From: a bacterium HR33
GTDB taxonomy: Bacteria > Gemmatimonadota > Gemmatimonadetes > Gemmatimonadales > GWC2-71-9
Length of the DNA: 64,000 nt
Assembly: GCA_002923375.1 (NCBI GenBank)
Contig: BEIJ01000001.1
Location: 1,485,730 to 1,549,729, forward strand
Reading direction: 5' to 3'
Below are positions 1 to 8,011 of the stretch, piece by piece. Position 1 is the first letter of the stretch. Each line of letters opens with the position of its first letter. Made by a program: the position numbers and the translations under genes. The notes under the pieces were generated by a model that worked only from the letters and a program-made list of their open reading frames with translations, did not search any database and was not told the origin of the DNA.

Positions 1-896
1 CTATCGAGAAGAAACCGCTGAACCACTTTCTCCCCGGCACCGCCATTCTGTCCTTCGGGACCGCGGGGTGCAATTTGGCCTGCAAGTTTTGCCAGAACTG
101 GGACATCTCCAAGTCCCGGGAAATGGATACCCTGGCGGACCGGGCGTCGCCCGAGGCGATCGCGCGGGCGGCGCGGGAGCTGGGCTGCCGGAGCGTGGCC
201 TTCACTTACAACGACCCGGTGATCTTCCACGAGTACGCGATAGACGTAGCCCAGGCGTGCCACGAACTCGGGCTCAAGGCGGTAGCCGTCACCGCAGGAT
301 ACCAATGCGCCGAGCCGCGGGCCGAGTTTTACCGCTACATGGATGCCGCCAACGTGGACCTCAAAGCCTTCACCGAGGAGTTTTACCACAAGATCTGTGC
401 CGGACATCTGCAGCCGGTCCTGGAGACACTGGAGTACCTCAAGCACGAGACCAACGTCTGGTTCGAGATCACGACCCTTCTAATTCCCGGGCTCAACGAC
501 TCGGACGCGGAGATCCACGCTGAAGCGGAGTGGATCATGGAACACTTGGGCCCCGATGTGCCGCTTCACTTCACCGCGTTTCATCCGGACTTCAAGATGC
601 TGGACCGCCCGCCCACGCCGCCCTCTACCCTCACCAGGGCCCGGCGGATCGCGCTGGAGCACGGGCTGCGGTACGTGTATACCGGAAATGTGCATGACGA
701 GGAGGGAGGTACCACCTACTGTCACGTGTGCGGCGCCAAGTTAATCGTCAGGGACTGGTATTTACTGAAGGCCTGGAACCTGACCGACGACGGCCGGTGC
801 TCCACCTGCGGGACGCCTTGTGCCGGGGTGTTCGAAGGGCCGCCGGGCGACTGGGGACCGCGGCGGTTGCCGGTGCGGCTTGCCGCATACCGCTAG
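1..896 (+). CDS. amrS: AmmeMemoRadiSam-type radical SAM enzyme (5' end outside window)
   Basis: Only the 3' part is present; the open frame runs in from before base 1, at codon phase 3. It contains the radical SAM CxxxCxxC cluster motif (CNLACKFC, bases 69-92), followed by the pyruvate-formate-lyase-activase-like core with motifs such as TYNDPVIF, NVDLKAF and FTAFHPDFKM. The C-terminus adds paired cysteines (CHVC, then CSTC with a further Cys), resembling a zinc or accessory cluster knuckle. This layout fits the AmrS proteins of the AmmeMemoRadiSam system, related to PflA. The reaction of that system is not settled and the Memo and AMMECR1 partners are not visible, so they may lie upstream. 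The family call is fairly secure; the cellular role is not. Confidence 0.82.
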   Translation, partial: IEKKPLNHFLPGTAILSFGTAGCNLACKFCQNWDISKSREMDTLADRASPEAIARAARELGCRSVAFTYNDPVIFHEYAIDVAQACHELGLKAVAVTAGYQCAEPRAEFYRYMDAANVDLKAFTEEFYHKICAGHLQPVLETLEYLKHETNVWFEITTLLIPGLNDSDAEIHAEAEWIMEHLGPDVPLHFTAFHPDFKMLDRPPTPPSTLTRARRIALEHGLRYVYTGNVHDEEGGTTYCHVCGAKLIVRDWYLLKAWNLTDDGRCSTCGTPCAGVFEGPPGDWGPRRLPVRLAAYR

Positions 897-1026
897 GGGT
901 GGGGGCTGCGGGAGCCCGGAGAGGGCATCTGTATTGCAAGAATTCGATACAGGCCGCCATCTTCCGGTACGGCCCCCGCCGAGCGTATGTTGAATGTTGT
1001 TGCCGGTATCGAACTAGGAGCGAACG

Positions 1027-1440
1027 ATGCCGGTAACGGTAAAGCTGTCCAAGTTGTTCTACGAGCGTCTAGGCGAGGAGATCGCCAACGAGATGGTGGA
1101 CTGGTTCAACGCGGTGGATGCTACCTACCGGGACGACCTCCGGCAGCTCAATGAGCTGAACTTTGCGCGCTTCGACGCCAAGCTGGAACAGCGCGTGGTA
1201 GAGTTGGACGCCAAGATCGACGGTGTGGCGAAGCAGTTGGACGCCAAGATCGATCAAGTGGCGGTGCAGCTGGATGCCAAGATAAACCACGTGGCAGCCC
1301 AGCTTGACTCCAAGATCGACCGGGTAGCTGCGGAGCTAAAAGAGGTGCTCGAGCGCCGGCTGGGAGAACACACTCGCTGGCTGGTCGCGGCTTGGGCCTC
1401 GCTGCTAATCCCTATAATCGGGCTCTGGTTCAGAGGATAG
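1027..1440 (+). CDS. Hendecad-repeat coiled-coil protein with C-terminal membrane anchor
   Basis: A 137-residue protein that starts at an ATG behind a TAGGAG ribosome site. Residues 49-103 are five consecutive 11-residue units of the form LDAKIDxVAxQ, a hendecad coiled coil. Residues about 119-134 are a hydrophobic segment (WLVAAWASLLIPIIGLW) that should anchor the C-terminus in the membrane. The N-terminal 45 residues (KLSKLFYERLGEEIANEMVD) look like the start of small bacterial coiled-coil proteins sometimes called the LA_3696 family; I recall that similarity rather than having tested it. No enzymatic motif is present. Likely an oligomeric membrane-tethered rod of unknown function. It stands alone between amrS and the doxX/arsR pair. 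Confidence 0.7.
   Translation: MPVTVKLSKLFYERLGEEIANEMVDWFNAVDATYRDDLRQLNELNFARFDAKLEQRVVELDAKIDGVAKQLDAKIDQVAVQLDAKINHVAAQLDSKIDRVAAELKEVLERRLGEHTRWLVAAWASLLIPIIGLWFRG
1171..1335 (+). repeat. Five tandem 33-bp units inside the coiled-coil gene
   Basis: Five in-frame 33-bp units (1171-1203, 1204-1236, 1237-1269, 1270-1302, 1303-1335) each encode one hendecad. The core GACGCCAAGATCGA recurs with small changes, and the first unit is the most diverged (FDAKLEQRVVE). The DNA is repeated as well as the protein, so the copy number may vary by slippage. Confidence 0.8.
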
Positions 1441-1592
1441 GTAAGGCTTCCTGGCGCAGCGGGGACCCTAGGGTACACCTGCTGCGGCGCAAATTGCAAC
1501 TGCGCGGTACACACGCTGCCCCCAGGGTTCCCCGTATCTGGCGGCGCCGGATCCCACAGCCAGCGGCGCGGGACGGCGTTTTCAGGGAGAGA

Positions 1593-1991
1593 TTACTGGC
1601 CCAGCGCCAGGGTGTTCCACCCAGTGCTATAGCTGTAGGCCATGACCATGAGCAAGGCCCCGGCTATGGCCATGTTCTTCATGAACTGGACCATTTCGAT
1701 CATGCGCTGCTGCTGATCCTGCACGGTCCAAAAGTTGTGCATCATGAAGGCCACGGGAACCAAAAAGAGCACCAATATGAGCGCCGCTATCCACACCTGC
1801 CACCCCAGAATCAGCATTACACCTCCCGCGAGCATCTGGAGGCCGGTTCCCAGGACCGCGAGCTTGGGCGCCGGCACACCCTTGGAGGCAGCGTAGCCGG
1901 TCATCATTCCGGCCATCCTGAAATGGTTCATGCCGTTCATCACAAAGAAGCCGCCCAGAATGAGACGACCCAGAAGGAACACCACATCCAT
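1593..1991 (-). CDS. DoxX family membrane protein
   Basis: A 132-residue protein with four hydrophobic segments. It has the DoxX hallmarks: an N-terminal GRLILGGFFVMNGMNHF segment, then a PAPKLAVLGTGLQMLAGG segment. DoxX-like proteins are small four-helix membrane proteins; some act as quinone-linked or thiosulfate-oxidising subunits or in oxidative-stress complexes, but most have no known role. A strong AAAGGAGG ribosome site precedes the ATG at 1991. The gene begins 4 bases after the arsR-like gene stops, so the two are surely one transcript and the regulator probably controls it. Confidence 0.85.
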   Translation of the reverse strand: MDVVFLLGRLILGGFFVMNGMNHFRMAGMMTGYAASKGVPAPKLAVLGTGLQMLAGGVMLILGWQVWIAALILVLFLVPVAFMMHNFWTVQDQQQRMIEMVQFMKNMAIAGALLMVMAYSYSTGWNTLALGQ

Positions 1992-1994
1992 ACT

Positions 1995-2318
1995 TCATCT
2001 ACCTCCTTTAGTGAACGTTGATTGTGCAGTCTTCCTTCCGCCGCGCCTTCCCGCCGAGAGGGGAACAAAGAGCCTGAGCCTATCCTCGTTTAGACGGAAG
2101 AAGACGTGGCTCCCCTTCTTTCTGGTGCTGACCAGGCCGGCGTTTTCCAAAATTCGGTAGTGGTGCGACATAGCCGACCGGGTGATGGGGAACTCGCGGG
2201 CCAAATCTCCGCACCCCAACTCGCCGCGTTCCAGGAGCATGAGCACGATCCGGTAACGCGTCGGGTCGGCCAGAGCCTTGAAGACCTTGACCGCATCTCG
2301 GACAGCCGCCTGGTTCAT
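1995..2318 (-). CDS. ArsR family winged-helix regulator
   Basis: A 107-residue winged-helix repressor. It has the ArsR pattern FKALADPTRYRIVLMLLERGEL, then the recognition helix TRSAMSHHYRILENAGLV and the wing KKGSHVFFRL. Classical arsenic sensors carry ELCVCDL; here the motif is ELGCGDL with a single Cys (residue 36), so classical As(III) sensing is unlikely. The signal could be redox, another ligand or another metal. It is the first gene of a two-gene unit with DoxX. An AT-rich palindrome about 55-70 bases upstream is a good candidate for its own operator. Confidence 0.85.
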   Translation of the reverse strand: MNQAAVRDAVKVFKALADPTRYRIVLMLLERGELGCGDLAREFPITRSAMSHHYRILENAGLVSTRKKGSHVFFRLNEDRLRLFVPLSAGRRGGRKTAQSTFTKGGR

Positions 2319-2370
2319 TTCGCTAAAGGCCCCTAGAGGGAAGTAGAAAGTGTTTTAGGGATTCTAGAGT

Positions 2371-2386
2371 TAAACAATTGTTAAAA
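2371..2386. promoter_or_regulatory. AT-rich palindrome, candidate ArsR operator
   Basis: TAAACAATTGTTAAAA contains the perfect 10-bp palindrome AACAATTGTT (2373-2382). It stands out in GC-rich DNA and lies 55-64 bases upstream of the arsR-like start. ArsR-family repressors commonly bind AT-rich dyads at their own promoters. The assignment is inferred. Confidence 0.5.
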
Positions 2387-2391
2387 TGTCG

Positions 2392-2412
2392 CCGGCCTAA
2401 AATCAAGGCCGG
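2392..2412 (-). terminator. Hairpin after the hybrid histidine kinase gene
   Basis: CCGGCC and GGCCGG (6 bp) flank a 9-nt AT-rich loop, starting 11 bases past the kinase stop codon at 2424. A short T-rich stretch (ATTTTAA) follows in the minus direction. A plausible intrinsic terminator, not a strong one. Confidence 0.45.
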
Positions 2413-2423
2413 GAAAAAGTGGC

Positions 2424-4958
2424 TCACCCGTCCAACACCTCGCGTACCTTGCGGGCTAACTCCTCGGCGGTGAAAGGCTTGGACAGATAGGACACCCCGG
2501 GATCCAGGACACCCCGGTGAGCTATGTGATTCTCCGTGTAGCCGGATACGTAGAGAGCCTTCACTTTTCCCAGCCGCTGGACGAGAGCATCCACTACCTG
2601 CTTACCGCTACCGCCCGGCATCACTACGTCCGTGAGGACCAGGTCGAACCGCTGCCGCGCGGCCACCGCCAAAGCCTCCCTGAGACCGCTCGCCTCGAGA
2701 ACCGTGTAGCCGTAACTCTCCAAAACCCGGCGCACGGAGGACCGGACTGCAGGGTCGTCCTCCACCAGCAGGATGGTCTCGCTCCCCCGCAGCGCCTCCA
2801 TCGCCGGGGGCTGCCGGGTAGACCCGCTTTCCTCGGCACTCCGAGAGATGTAGAGAGGCAGATAAATGCGAAATGTGGTTCCCTCTCCCGGCTCGCTGTA
2901 CACCGAGATCACCCCTCCACTCTGCCGCACAATCCCGTAAACCGTGGCCAACCCCAGCCCGGTACCGCGACCCGGATCCTTGGTGGTGAAAAAGGGCTCG
3001 AAGACGCGCTCCTTCACCTCGGGCGGCATCCCGATCCCCGTGTCGCTAACCGTCACCACCACCCAGGATCCCGCGCCCAACCCGGGATGCGAGGTCGCGG
3101 ACTCGGCATCGAGCTCCACAATGGAGCTCTCGATGGTGAGCAGCCCTCCCTCCGGCATCGCGTCCCTCGCGTTGGTGGCGAGGTTCATGATCACCTGCTC
3201 CAACTGCCCCCGGTCTGCCAGAACGGTACAGCCCCCCGGGTGCAACCGCAGGCTCACCTCTATGTCCTCTCCAACCAGACGGCTCAGCAAGGGGAGCAGC
3301 TGCTCCAAGACCAGGTTGAGGTCCAACACCTCCGGCTGGAGCACCTGCCGCCTGGCGAAAGCCAAAAGCTGTCTGGTCAATGAGGCTGCATGATCCGCGC
3401 TCGCCTGGATCTGCTCCAGATCTGATCTAAGGGGATGATCGGGGGAAAGGTCCTGAAGGGCGAGCTCGGTGACGGTCTTGATCACGGTCAGGGCATTGTT
3501 GAAATCGTGCGCTACGCCGCCCGCTAGCCGCCCCAGCGACTCGAGTTGCTGAGCGGTGCGAATTCGTTCTTCCTCTCGGCGGCGCTCCGTAACGTCCTCC
3601 ACCGTTACCAGAACCTGCCTCGATCCCCCGGGTAGCAGGATCGGTGCGATCCCCAGGACAAGAACCCGCGGCTTGCCTCCGATCACCACCGATGTTTCGG
3701 CACCGGTCAGCGGCTGCCCGCTCCGGAGTGTTTCTTCCGAACGCTCCCGCGCCCACGGGACCGGAAGGCACTCCTCGAGCCTCTTGCCCACCAGTTCGAC
3801 TTCCGGCCCCAGCAGCGCGGCCGCCGCCGGATTGGCCGTCTTGACCGTGAGATTCTCGTCCAGCAAGAGAACACCCTGCGAGATATTGGCTACGATTCGC
3901 TCGGCGTAGGCCAGCTCTTCCCGCCGCCGGACCAGCTCCAAAGCGGCAGCTCGAGCCTGCCGCCGCTGGCTTTCGGTGTAGACCGCCAACCCACCCAGCA
4001 GGAACAAGAGCGCGAGCCCCGTATAGGAGATCGACCGCAACCGCCAGTACTCCACCAGCGCCTCGTCGCGGTCGATCTTGCGCACCACCCGCCAGTCGGA
4101 ATCGGCCACCGAACGCTTAGCCGCCAGGACGGTCTTTCCCCGATAATCCACGAACTCGCCGAAGGTATCGCCGCCGGCCTCACCCAAGGCCGGAGCCACT
4201 TGCTCCAGCGTAAGCATCTCCGGCACCGCGGAGTCGGCAGGCCAGAGAGGAGGGCGCGACAGCACTCGGGAGCGGCCGTCGATTTCTTCCACCAGCACCG
4301 TTTCCCCGGTAGCCGTGACGGCGGGATCGGCCAGAATCAATGGGAACAGCTCCTGTGACAGGTCCGCCACCACTACTACCGCTCCGATCGGCGGGGAGCT
4401 GCCGTAGCCTTGAACCGGGACCGCTATTGCCAACAGGGTTTGCCCGCCGGCGCCGATCCAGTCAACCTCCACCCGGCTGCCACCGGCTATAGCCGCCTGC
4501 GCGGCGTTCCGGATCTCATCCCCGGGCTGCACATCGCCGGCCGACGCCACCCATCGGCCGCTCGCGCTCGATAAATGCACGGCCTCCAGGGCGTAGCGCT
4601 CGCGATATCTTCCCAGGTAGCCTTCCAGTTCCCGGTCGAACGGTACTCCCCTCTCCACCAGAAAGCTTCTCAAGCCTTCGGCGCCCAGAGCCACTCTCAC
4701 GGCCGGGGTGAGCGCCAGGACGGCCGCCGCGTCGCGCTGGTGATCCAGCCACGCACCGGCGACGTCCGCGCGGTGCTCGGCAACCGCGGTGAGCCGATCT
4801 TCCCAATAGCTCAGGATTCGGCGTCGCTCGGCGGCGAGACGCCAGGAGACCGCGGCCACTGCGGTGATAGCTAGAACGACCAGTACTACGATGCTACGGA
4901 GAGAAAGAAATGAACTTTCGCGCGGAGATCGTTGTAATGGAGAGTCCGGCGAGCTCAT
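2424..4958 (-). CDS. Hybrid sensor histidine kinase with periplasmic sensor, PAS and receiver domains
   Basis: A protein of about 844 residues. Order: transmembrane helix (about 20-40), periplasmic Cache-like sensor (about 45-300), second transmembrane helix (about 310-330), PAS domain ([20 protein letters not shown]), HisKA with [13 protein letters not shown], HATPase_c ([34 protein letters not shown]), and a C-terminal receiver ([10 protein letters not shown], acceptor Asp in LTDVVMPG). The ATG at 4958 overlaps the preceding gene's TGA as ATGA, which favours this start over an ATG ten codons upstream. No DNA-binding output domain is attached, so phosphate may pass to an unlinked partner. 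It sits in one transcription unit with the TAXI receptor gene, which suggests that it senses the TAXI ligand or the transporter state; that link is inferred. Confidence 0.88.
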   Translation of the reverse strand: MSSPDSPLQRSPRESSFLSLRSIVVLVVLAITAVAAVSWRLAAERRRILSYWEDRLTAVAEHRADVAGAWLDHQRDAAAVLALTPAVRVALGAEGLRSFLVERGVPFDRELEGYLGRYRERYALEAVHLSSASGRWVASAGDVQPGDEIRNAAQAAIAGGSRVEVDWIGAGGQTLLAIAVPVQGYGSSPPIGAVVVVADLSQELFPLILADPAVTATGETVLVEEIDGRSRVLSRPPLWPADSAVPEMLTLEQVAPALGEAGGDTFGEFVDYRGKTVLAAKRSVADSDWRVVRKIDRDEALVEYWRLRSISYTGLALLFLLGGLAVYTESQRRQARAAALELVRRREELAYAERIVANISQGVLLLDENLTVKTANPAAAALLGPEVELVGKRLEECLPVPWARERSEETLRSGQPLTGAETSVVIGGKPRVLVLGIAPILLPGGSRQVLVTVEDVTERRREEERIRTAQQLESLGRLAGGVAHDFNNALTVIKTVTELALQDLSPDHPLRSDLEQIQASADHAASLTRQLLAFARRQVLQPEVLDLNLVLEQLLPLLSRLVGEDIEVSLRLHPGGCTVLADRGQLEQVIMNLATNARDAMPEGGLLTIESSIVELDAESATSHPGLGAGSWVVVTVSDTGIGMPPEVKERVFEPFFTTKDPGRGTGLGLATVYGIVRQSGGVISVYSEPGEGTTFRIYLPLYISRSAEESGSTRQPPAMEALRGSETILLVEDDPAVRSSVRRVLESYGYTVLEASGLREALAVAARQRFDLVLTDVVMPGGSGKQVVDALVQRLGKVKALYVSGYTENHIAHRGVLDPGVSYLSKPFTAEELARKVREVLDG

Positions 4959-5347
4959 TGTTGTTCTTCGTCTTGGCCTCGAGGCCACGCCCGGTAGCCC
5001 CAGGAACTCCGCGGGTCCACCCTAGCAATCCGGGTTCGGGACCGAGCGTTCAAGAAATCGGCCGAGACCACCCAAAAGCGGGCGTCGTGGAAAAAGCCCT
5101 CGAGTTCGAACGGGCGGAGCTCTTCTTCGTCCGCATCCACCGTTACCTCCAGCAGCGCGTCTCCGTGCAAGACGTCGTCATCTTCGGTGTCCAGCGGCCG
5201 GCTGCAAAGCCACACACCGGTGAGTGCCAAGTCTTCTCCGGTATGTACGTCCTGAAGGCCCAAATCCCAGGTCCGGTCCACCCAACCCTGGCTTACGATC
5301 GACCGGGCTTCTCCAATGGTGGTGCGATGAAAGAGAGTGATCGCCAT
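4955..5347 (-). CDS. Small conserved-looking protein, possibly ADP-ribosyltransferase-like fold
   Basis: A 130-residue protein starting at the ATG at 5347, 11 bases after the TAXI receptor stop, and overlapping the kinase start by 4 bases. It begins MAITLFHRTTIGEARSIVSQ. An N-terminal H-R-T followed by a helix and a Gly-rich turn is reminiscent of KptA/ART-type proteins, but there is no firm catalytic triad, so this is only a suggestion. The rest (TGVWLCSRPLDTEDDD, ALLEVTV, FWVVSADFLN) is acidic and mixed alpha/beta, with no signal peptide or membrane segment, so it is cytoplasmic. The reading frame stays open far upstream across the receptor gene, but that part is only a shadow. Function unknown. 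Confidence 0.6.
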   Translation of the reverse strand: MAITLFHRTTIGEARSIVSQGWVDRTWDLGLQDVHTGEDLALTGVWLCSRPLDTEDDDVLHGDALLEVTVDADEEELRPFELEGFFHDARFWVVSADFLNARSRTRIARVDPRSSWGYRAWPRGQDEEQQ

Positions 5348-5358
5348 AGCGGCAGCGC

Positions 5359-6321
5359 CTATTGGGATGCGGTGCGTTCGGCGAGCCAGCGGGCGGTCTC
5401 CGGATGAAGCGGTATCGGCGCCGCCGCCAGCGCTCCCAACTGGATCTGCCGGGCGATCTCGTGCACCTGAACCAGCGCGTCGCGTTCCCGGTCCAAAATG
5501 TCTAGCAAGGTTCGCACCACGCTCGCGTCCAGATTCTCCGTGCCCACGATCCAGTTCATTACCGCCACCGTAGGAATGTCTTGCTCCACACCGGGATAGG
5601 CTCCCCGCGGTATCGCTCCGTCGACATAGTAAGGATACTTGCGCTTGAGAGTTTCGCGATACTCCTCCTCCACCGGAACCAGCCGGGCCGCTCCCGCCGT
5701 AAGAGCTTCCAGGACCGCAGAAGCGGGGTAGCCCGCCGATATGATCGCGGCGTCGATCGCCCCGTCCTTGAGAGCATCTGAAGATTCGATGAACGAAAGG
5801 TATCGAACCGTGATCATGTCGTACGTGATCCCGTACGCCTCCAGCAACTGGCGGGAAAGTTCCTCGGTACCGCTGCCCGGGGCTCCTACCGACACCCGCA
5901 GCCCTTTGAAATCGGCGACCGATCTGGCCGGAACACCGCGCCTCACCAGAACATGCGTCACGTTGGGATAAAGGGGCGCCACGATGCGCAGATTGGTAAG
6001 CGGCCGCGGGTAGTTCACTCCGCCGTTGAACGCCTCGTAAACCGTGGGCGCCATGCTGAAGCCTAGATCCATCTCCCCCTTGGCCACCCGGTTTACGTTT
6101 TCCACCGATCCGCCGGTAACTTCCGCGGTGTACTGGCGATCCGGGTCCGCCAGCGAGAGGCGCGCTGCGATCGCCCCTCCCAGAGGGTAATAGACTCCTC
6201 CGGTACCCGCGGTACCGATGCTGAAAAACCTGCGCCCCCCTGCGCGCTCGCCTCCCTGGCAAGCACCGACCGCTAAAGCCAGCGCCAGGAGCGCCGCCGG
6301 ACGGCAAGAGCATCGCACCAT
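5359..6321 (-). CDS. TAXI family TRAP transporter solute-binding lipoprotein
   Basis: A 320-residue periplasmic receptor. The signal peptide ends in the lipobox LAVGAC (Cys 21), so it should be a lipoprotein. The mature part opens with the TAXI signature GTAGTGGVYYPLGGAIA, followed by GEMDLGFSMAPTVYEAFNG and VGAPGSGTEELSRQLL. TAXI receptors deliver small organic acids or amino acids such as glutamate-type ligands to a fused TRAP permease; the ligand here is unknown. Directly upstream lies only a 3' fragment of the permease gene. The intact permease is 3.4 kb away, beyond an inserted segment, so this gene may have lost its native promoter. It is followed by the small gene and the histidine kinase. 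Confidence 0.9.
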   Translation of the reverse strand: MVRCSCRPAALLALALAVGACQGGERAGGRRFFSIGTAGTGGVYYPLGGAIAARLSLADPDRQYTAEVTGGSVENVNRVAKGEMDLGFSMAPTVYEAFNGGVNYPRPLTNLRIVAPLYPNVTHVLVRRGVPARSVADFKGLRVSVGAPGSGTEELSRQLLEAYGITYDMITVRYLSFIESSDALKDGAIDAAIISAGYPASAVLEALTAGAARLVPVEEEYRETLKRKYPYYVDGAIPRGAYPGVEQDIPTVAVMNWIVGTENLDASVVRTLLDILDRERDALVQVHEIARQIQLGALAAAPIPLHPETARWLAERTASQ

Positions 6322-6554
6322 AGCTTCCGCCTAGTTAGCAGCCGGTTCCGCCGAGGTCAACCGCTGCTTTTTGGCTCCGGGGGTTGCGAAAACCAGCAGC
6401 ATCACGGAGAGCCCAAAGAGGTCAGTAACGAGCCCCGGTTTGATGAGCCCTATCGCCGCAGCTGCCAGTAATGCCCGTTCCCACCAGGTCACCGGCCGGC
6501 GGGCGTGACCTATTACCGCCGCCGCCAGGGCCACCACGCCGGCCGAAGCGGTAA
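6000..6554. repeat. 555-bp direct repeat, copy A (TAXI start plus permease 3' end)
   Basis: Identical to 9414-9968 at a constant offset of 3414 bases except one base (t at 6469, c at 9883). It covers the 5' third of the TAXI gene, the intergenic stop/start region and the last 224 bases of the permease gene. At both borders the two copies break into sequence that still shows traces of homology, so the borders are not simple blunt duplications. Confidence 0.93.
6331..6554 (-). pseudogene. 3' fragment of the fused TRAP permease gene
   Basis: About 74 codons, matching the last codons of the intact permease at 9745-11607 (from TASAGVVALAAAVIG to the C-terminus SAEPAAN). Beyond 6554 the match is lost, although the next few codons (MLVVVL versus ILLAII) stay conservative. 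There is no promoter or true start. It is a relic of the event that created the direct repeat. Confidence 0.85.
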
Positions 6555-6599
6555 GCACGACCACGAGCATTGTGGAATCCGCCCCTCTGGTGGCGCTGA

Positions 6600-6743
6600 C
6601 GCTTAGGACTGGTGCTGCCAGCGGTTGAGGAAGAAGGAGAGAGCCACGGCGTGACCTGGAACATGCTCATGGTAGTTCAGAAGGGGTTGCGCAGGCTCAA
6701 TGTGCCGGAGCTGCTGGGGGAGGTTTACCGTCGAGTCGAGTAG
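6600..6743 (+). pseudogene. Possible C-terminal remnant of an unidentified gene
   Basis: A frame open from 6600 to a TAG at 6741 that reads as plausible protein (PAVEEEGESHGVTWN, then QKGLRRLNVPELLGEVYRRV). No start codon with a ribosome site precedes it. The style recalls the C-terminus of a transposase or phage-like protein, but I cannot name a family. It lies just inside the inserted segment, where a mobile-element remnant would be expected. It may also be chance. Confidence 0.25.
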
Positions 6744-6802
6744 AGAGACGGGCTTGAGGTCGCACCGGAGGACGGTACCGCGTGATGGCATATGAACAGC
6801 TG

Positions 6803-6830
6803 TTGACAGAGCCGTCGGAGTCCACATATT
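6803..6830 (+). promoter_or_regulatory. Sigma-70-like promoter of the Cys-rich peptide gene
   Basis: A perfect -35 TTGACA (6803-6808), a 16-bp spacer and CATATT (6825-6830). This predicts a start near 6837 and a leader of about 28 nt before the ATG at 6865, with AAGGAGG in between. It is the best promoter match I found in the window. Confidence 0.6.
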
Positions 6831-6864
6831 CCTAGGTTTTGTATCCTGGTCCAAGGAGGTGCTG

Positions 6865-7098
6865 ATGTCTCCGACGCTAATGGTGGGCGCTGGCATCATA
6901 ATTCTGGGGTCTACCTTGCCGATCTCCCTTGATCTCGGACCTCCGGTTCCGCAGGCGGAGCTCACCACTGCGCGTTGCGTCGACTGCACAGGGTCTCTCT
7001 GCCCCTACTGCACGCAGGATCCGGACATGGAGTGCTGCAATCACCCGGCTAGTTATTTCTGCGAAATCCACTACCGTCCGGTGCCAGGGTACCCTTAA
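6865..7098 (+). CDS. Small Cys-rich, probably exported peptide
   Basis: A 77-residue product. AAGGAGG lies 5 bases before the ATG and a strong promoter lies upstream, so expression is well supported. Residues 4-20 are hydrophobic (TLMVGAGIIILGSTLPI) without the usual N-terminal lysines, so it could be an atypical signal or anchor. The remainder has seven cysteines (38, 41, 46, 49, 57, 58, 66) arranged as CxxC, CxxC, CC and C, with His and Tyr near the end. That suggests disulfides or a bound metal. The next genes are an orphan TonB-plug protein and a beta-propeller lipoprotein, a neighbourhood reminiscent of the small exported NVEALA-type peptides of Bacteroidota. No family is recognised. Confidence 0.6.
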   Translation: MSPTLMVGAGIIILGSTLPISLDLGPPVPQAELTTARCVDCTGSLCPYCTQDPDMECCNHPASYFCEIHYRPVPGYP

Positions 7099-7196
7099 GC
7101 GTGCGACCGCCACAAGGCAATTGCTGTCCCGTGAGCTAAGGTGGCGTTTTGGCTGGCCCATCGTCTCTTTCAGCGAGCTGAGGAGCGAACGGCGTA

Positions 7197-7985
7197 ATGC
7201 GCAGCATTCTGGCTGCGAGTTTTTTTCTTGTTTTGGTTTTGCCTGTGCGTGTACATGCTCAGGCTTCCGGACGGCCTACTCGCATGGGGACGCTCGTAGC
7301 GGTTGTGAAGGATTCTCGAAACGGCGAGCTGCTGGTCGGCGCGGTTATCGAGGTCTTGGGCACCGAGATAACAGCCCACACTAACCGCCAGGGTTTGGCG
7401 CGGTTGGCCGGGATTCCGCCTGGCGTGCACAGAGTCAGGGCGCGGCGCATTGGGTATCGTCCCAAAGAGCATGTGGTAGAGGTGACAGCCGAACCGGTTC
7501 AGACCCTTGAGCTTACCTTGCTCCTCGAGCCCGCACCGGTCCAGCTCGCTCCCGTGGAGGTAGCGGGCGAGCGCATTGAGCACCTGGAGCTTGCCGGCTT
7601 CTATGAACGCCGTGCTCTGGGTTTCGGAAGCTTCCTGACGCGAGCCGAATTCGAAAAGTGGGAGCCGCGGATAACGACGGATGTACTCCGTCGGCTGCCG
7701 GGAATACGTGTCCGGATCAATCCTAACTGGGGCAAGAGAGGGGATAACCGCCGCTTCCTGGTCGAGTCGCATCGCGGGGCTGTACGGATCTCCAAAGGGA
7801 CCTGTCCGCCTCTGTTCTTTTTGGACGGCGCCTATATCGGAGATGCGGATGGTCTGGACATAGACGAAGTAGTTTCGGTCACCCACCTAGAAGCGGTAGA
7901 AGCCTACGTAGGCGGGGGCGGCATTCCGGCCAGGTTTAACCGCACCGGGGCTGCATGTGGGGTGATCGTTCTGTGGACTAGGTAA
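7197..7985 (+). CDS. Carboxypeptidase-regulatory-like plus TonB-plug domain protein lacking a barrel
   Basis: A 262-residue protein with a Sec signal peptide (MRSILAASFFLVLVLPVRVHAQ). A carboxypeptidase-regulatory-like beta-sandwich follows (about 30-118: LVAVVKDSRNGELLVGAVIEV, GIPPGVHRVRARRIGYRP), then a TonB-receptor plug (about 140-262: TTDVLRRLPGIRV, PPLFFLDGAYIG, DEVVSVTHLEAVEAYVGGGG, GVIVLWTR). In full receptors a barrel of several hundred residues follows this point; here the protein ends at once. Such orphan plugs are periplasmic and may dock to a partner or gate a barrel encoded elsewhere. T-rich stretches in the signal region differ from the surrounding genes and fit an acquired segment. 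Confidence 0.75.
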   Translation: MRSILAASFFLVLVLPVRVHAQASGRPTRMGTLVAVVKDSRNGELLVGAVIEVLGTEITAHTNRQGLARLAGIPPGVHRVRARRIGYRPKEHVVEVTAEPVQTLELTLLLEPAPVQLAPVEVAGERIEHLELAGFYERRALGFGSFLTRAEFEKWEPRITTDVLRRLPGIRVRINPNWGKRGDNRRFLVESHRGAVRISKGTCPPLFFLDGAYIGDADGLDIDEVVSVTHLEAVEAYVGGGGIPARFNRTGAACGVIVLWTR

Positions 7986-8011
7986 GTGGACGTGAACAAC
8001 CGACGCTTTGC

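Noticed and set aside
4955..6313. 452-residue open frame spanning the TAXI gene and the small downstream gene
   Set aside because: Only the last 130 residues look like real protein; the first part is the TAXI gene read in another frame. The real gene starts at 5347.
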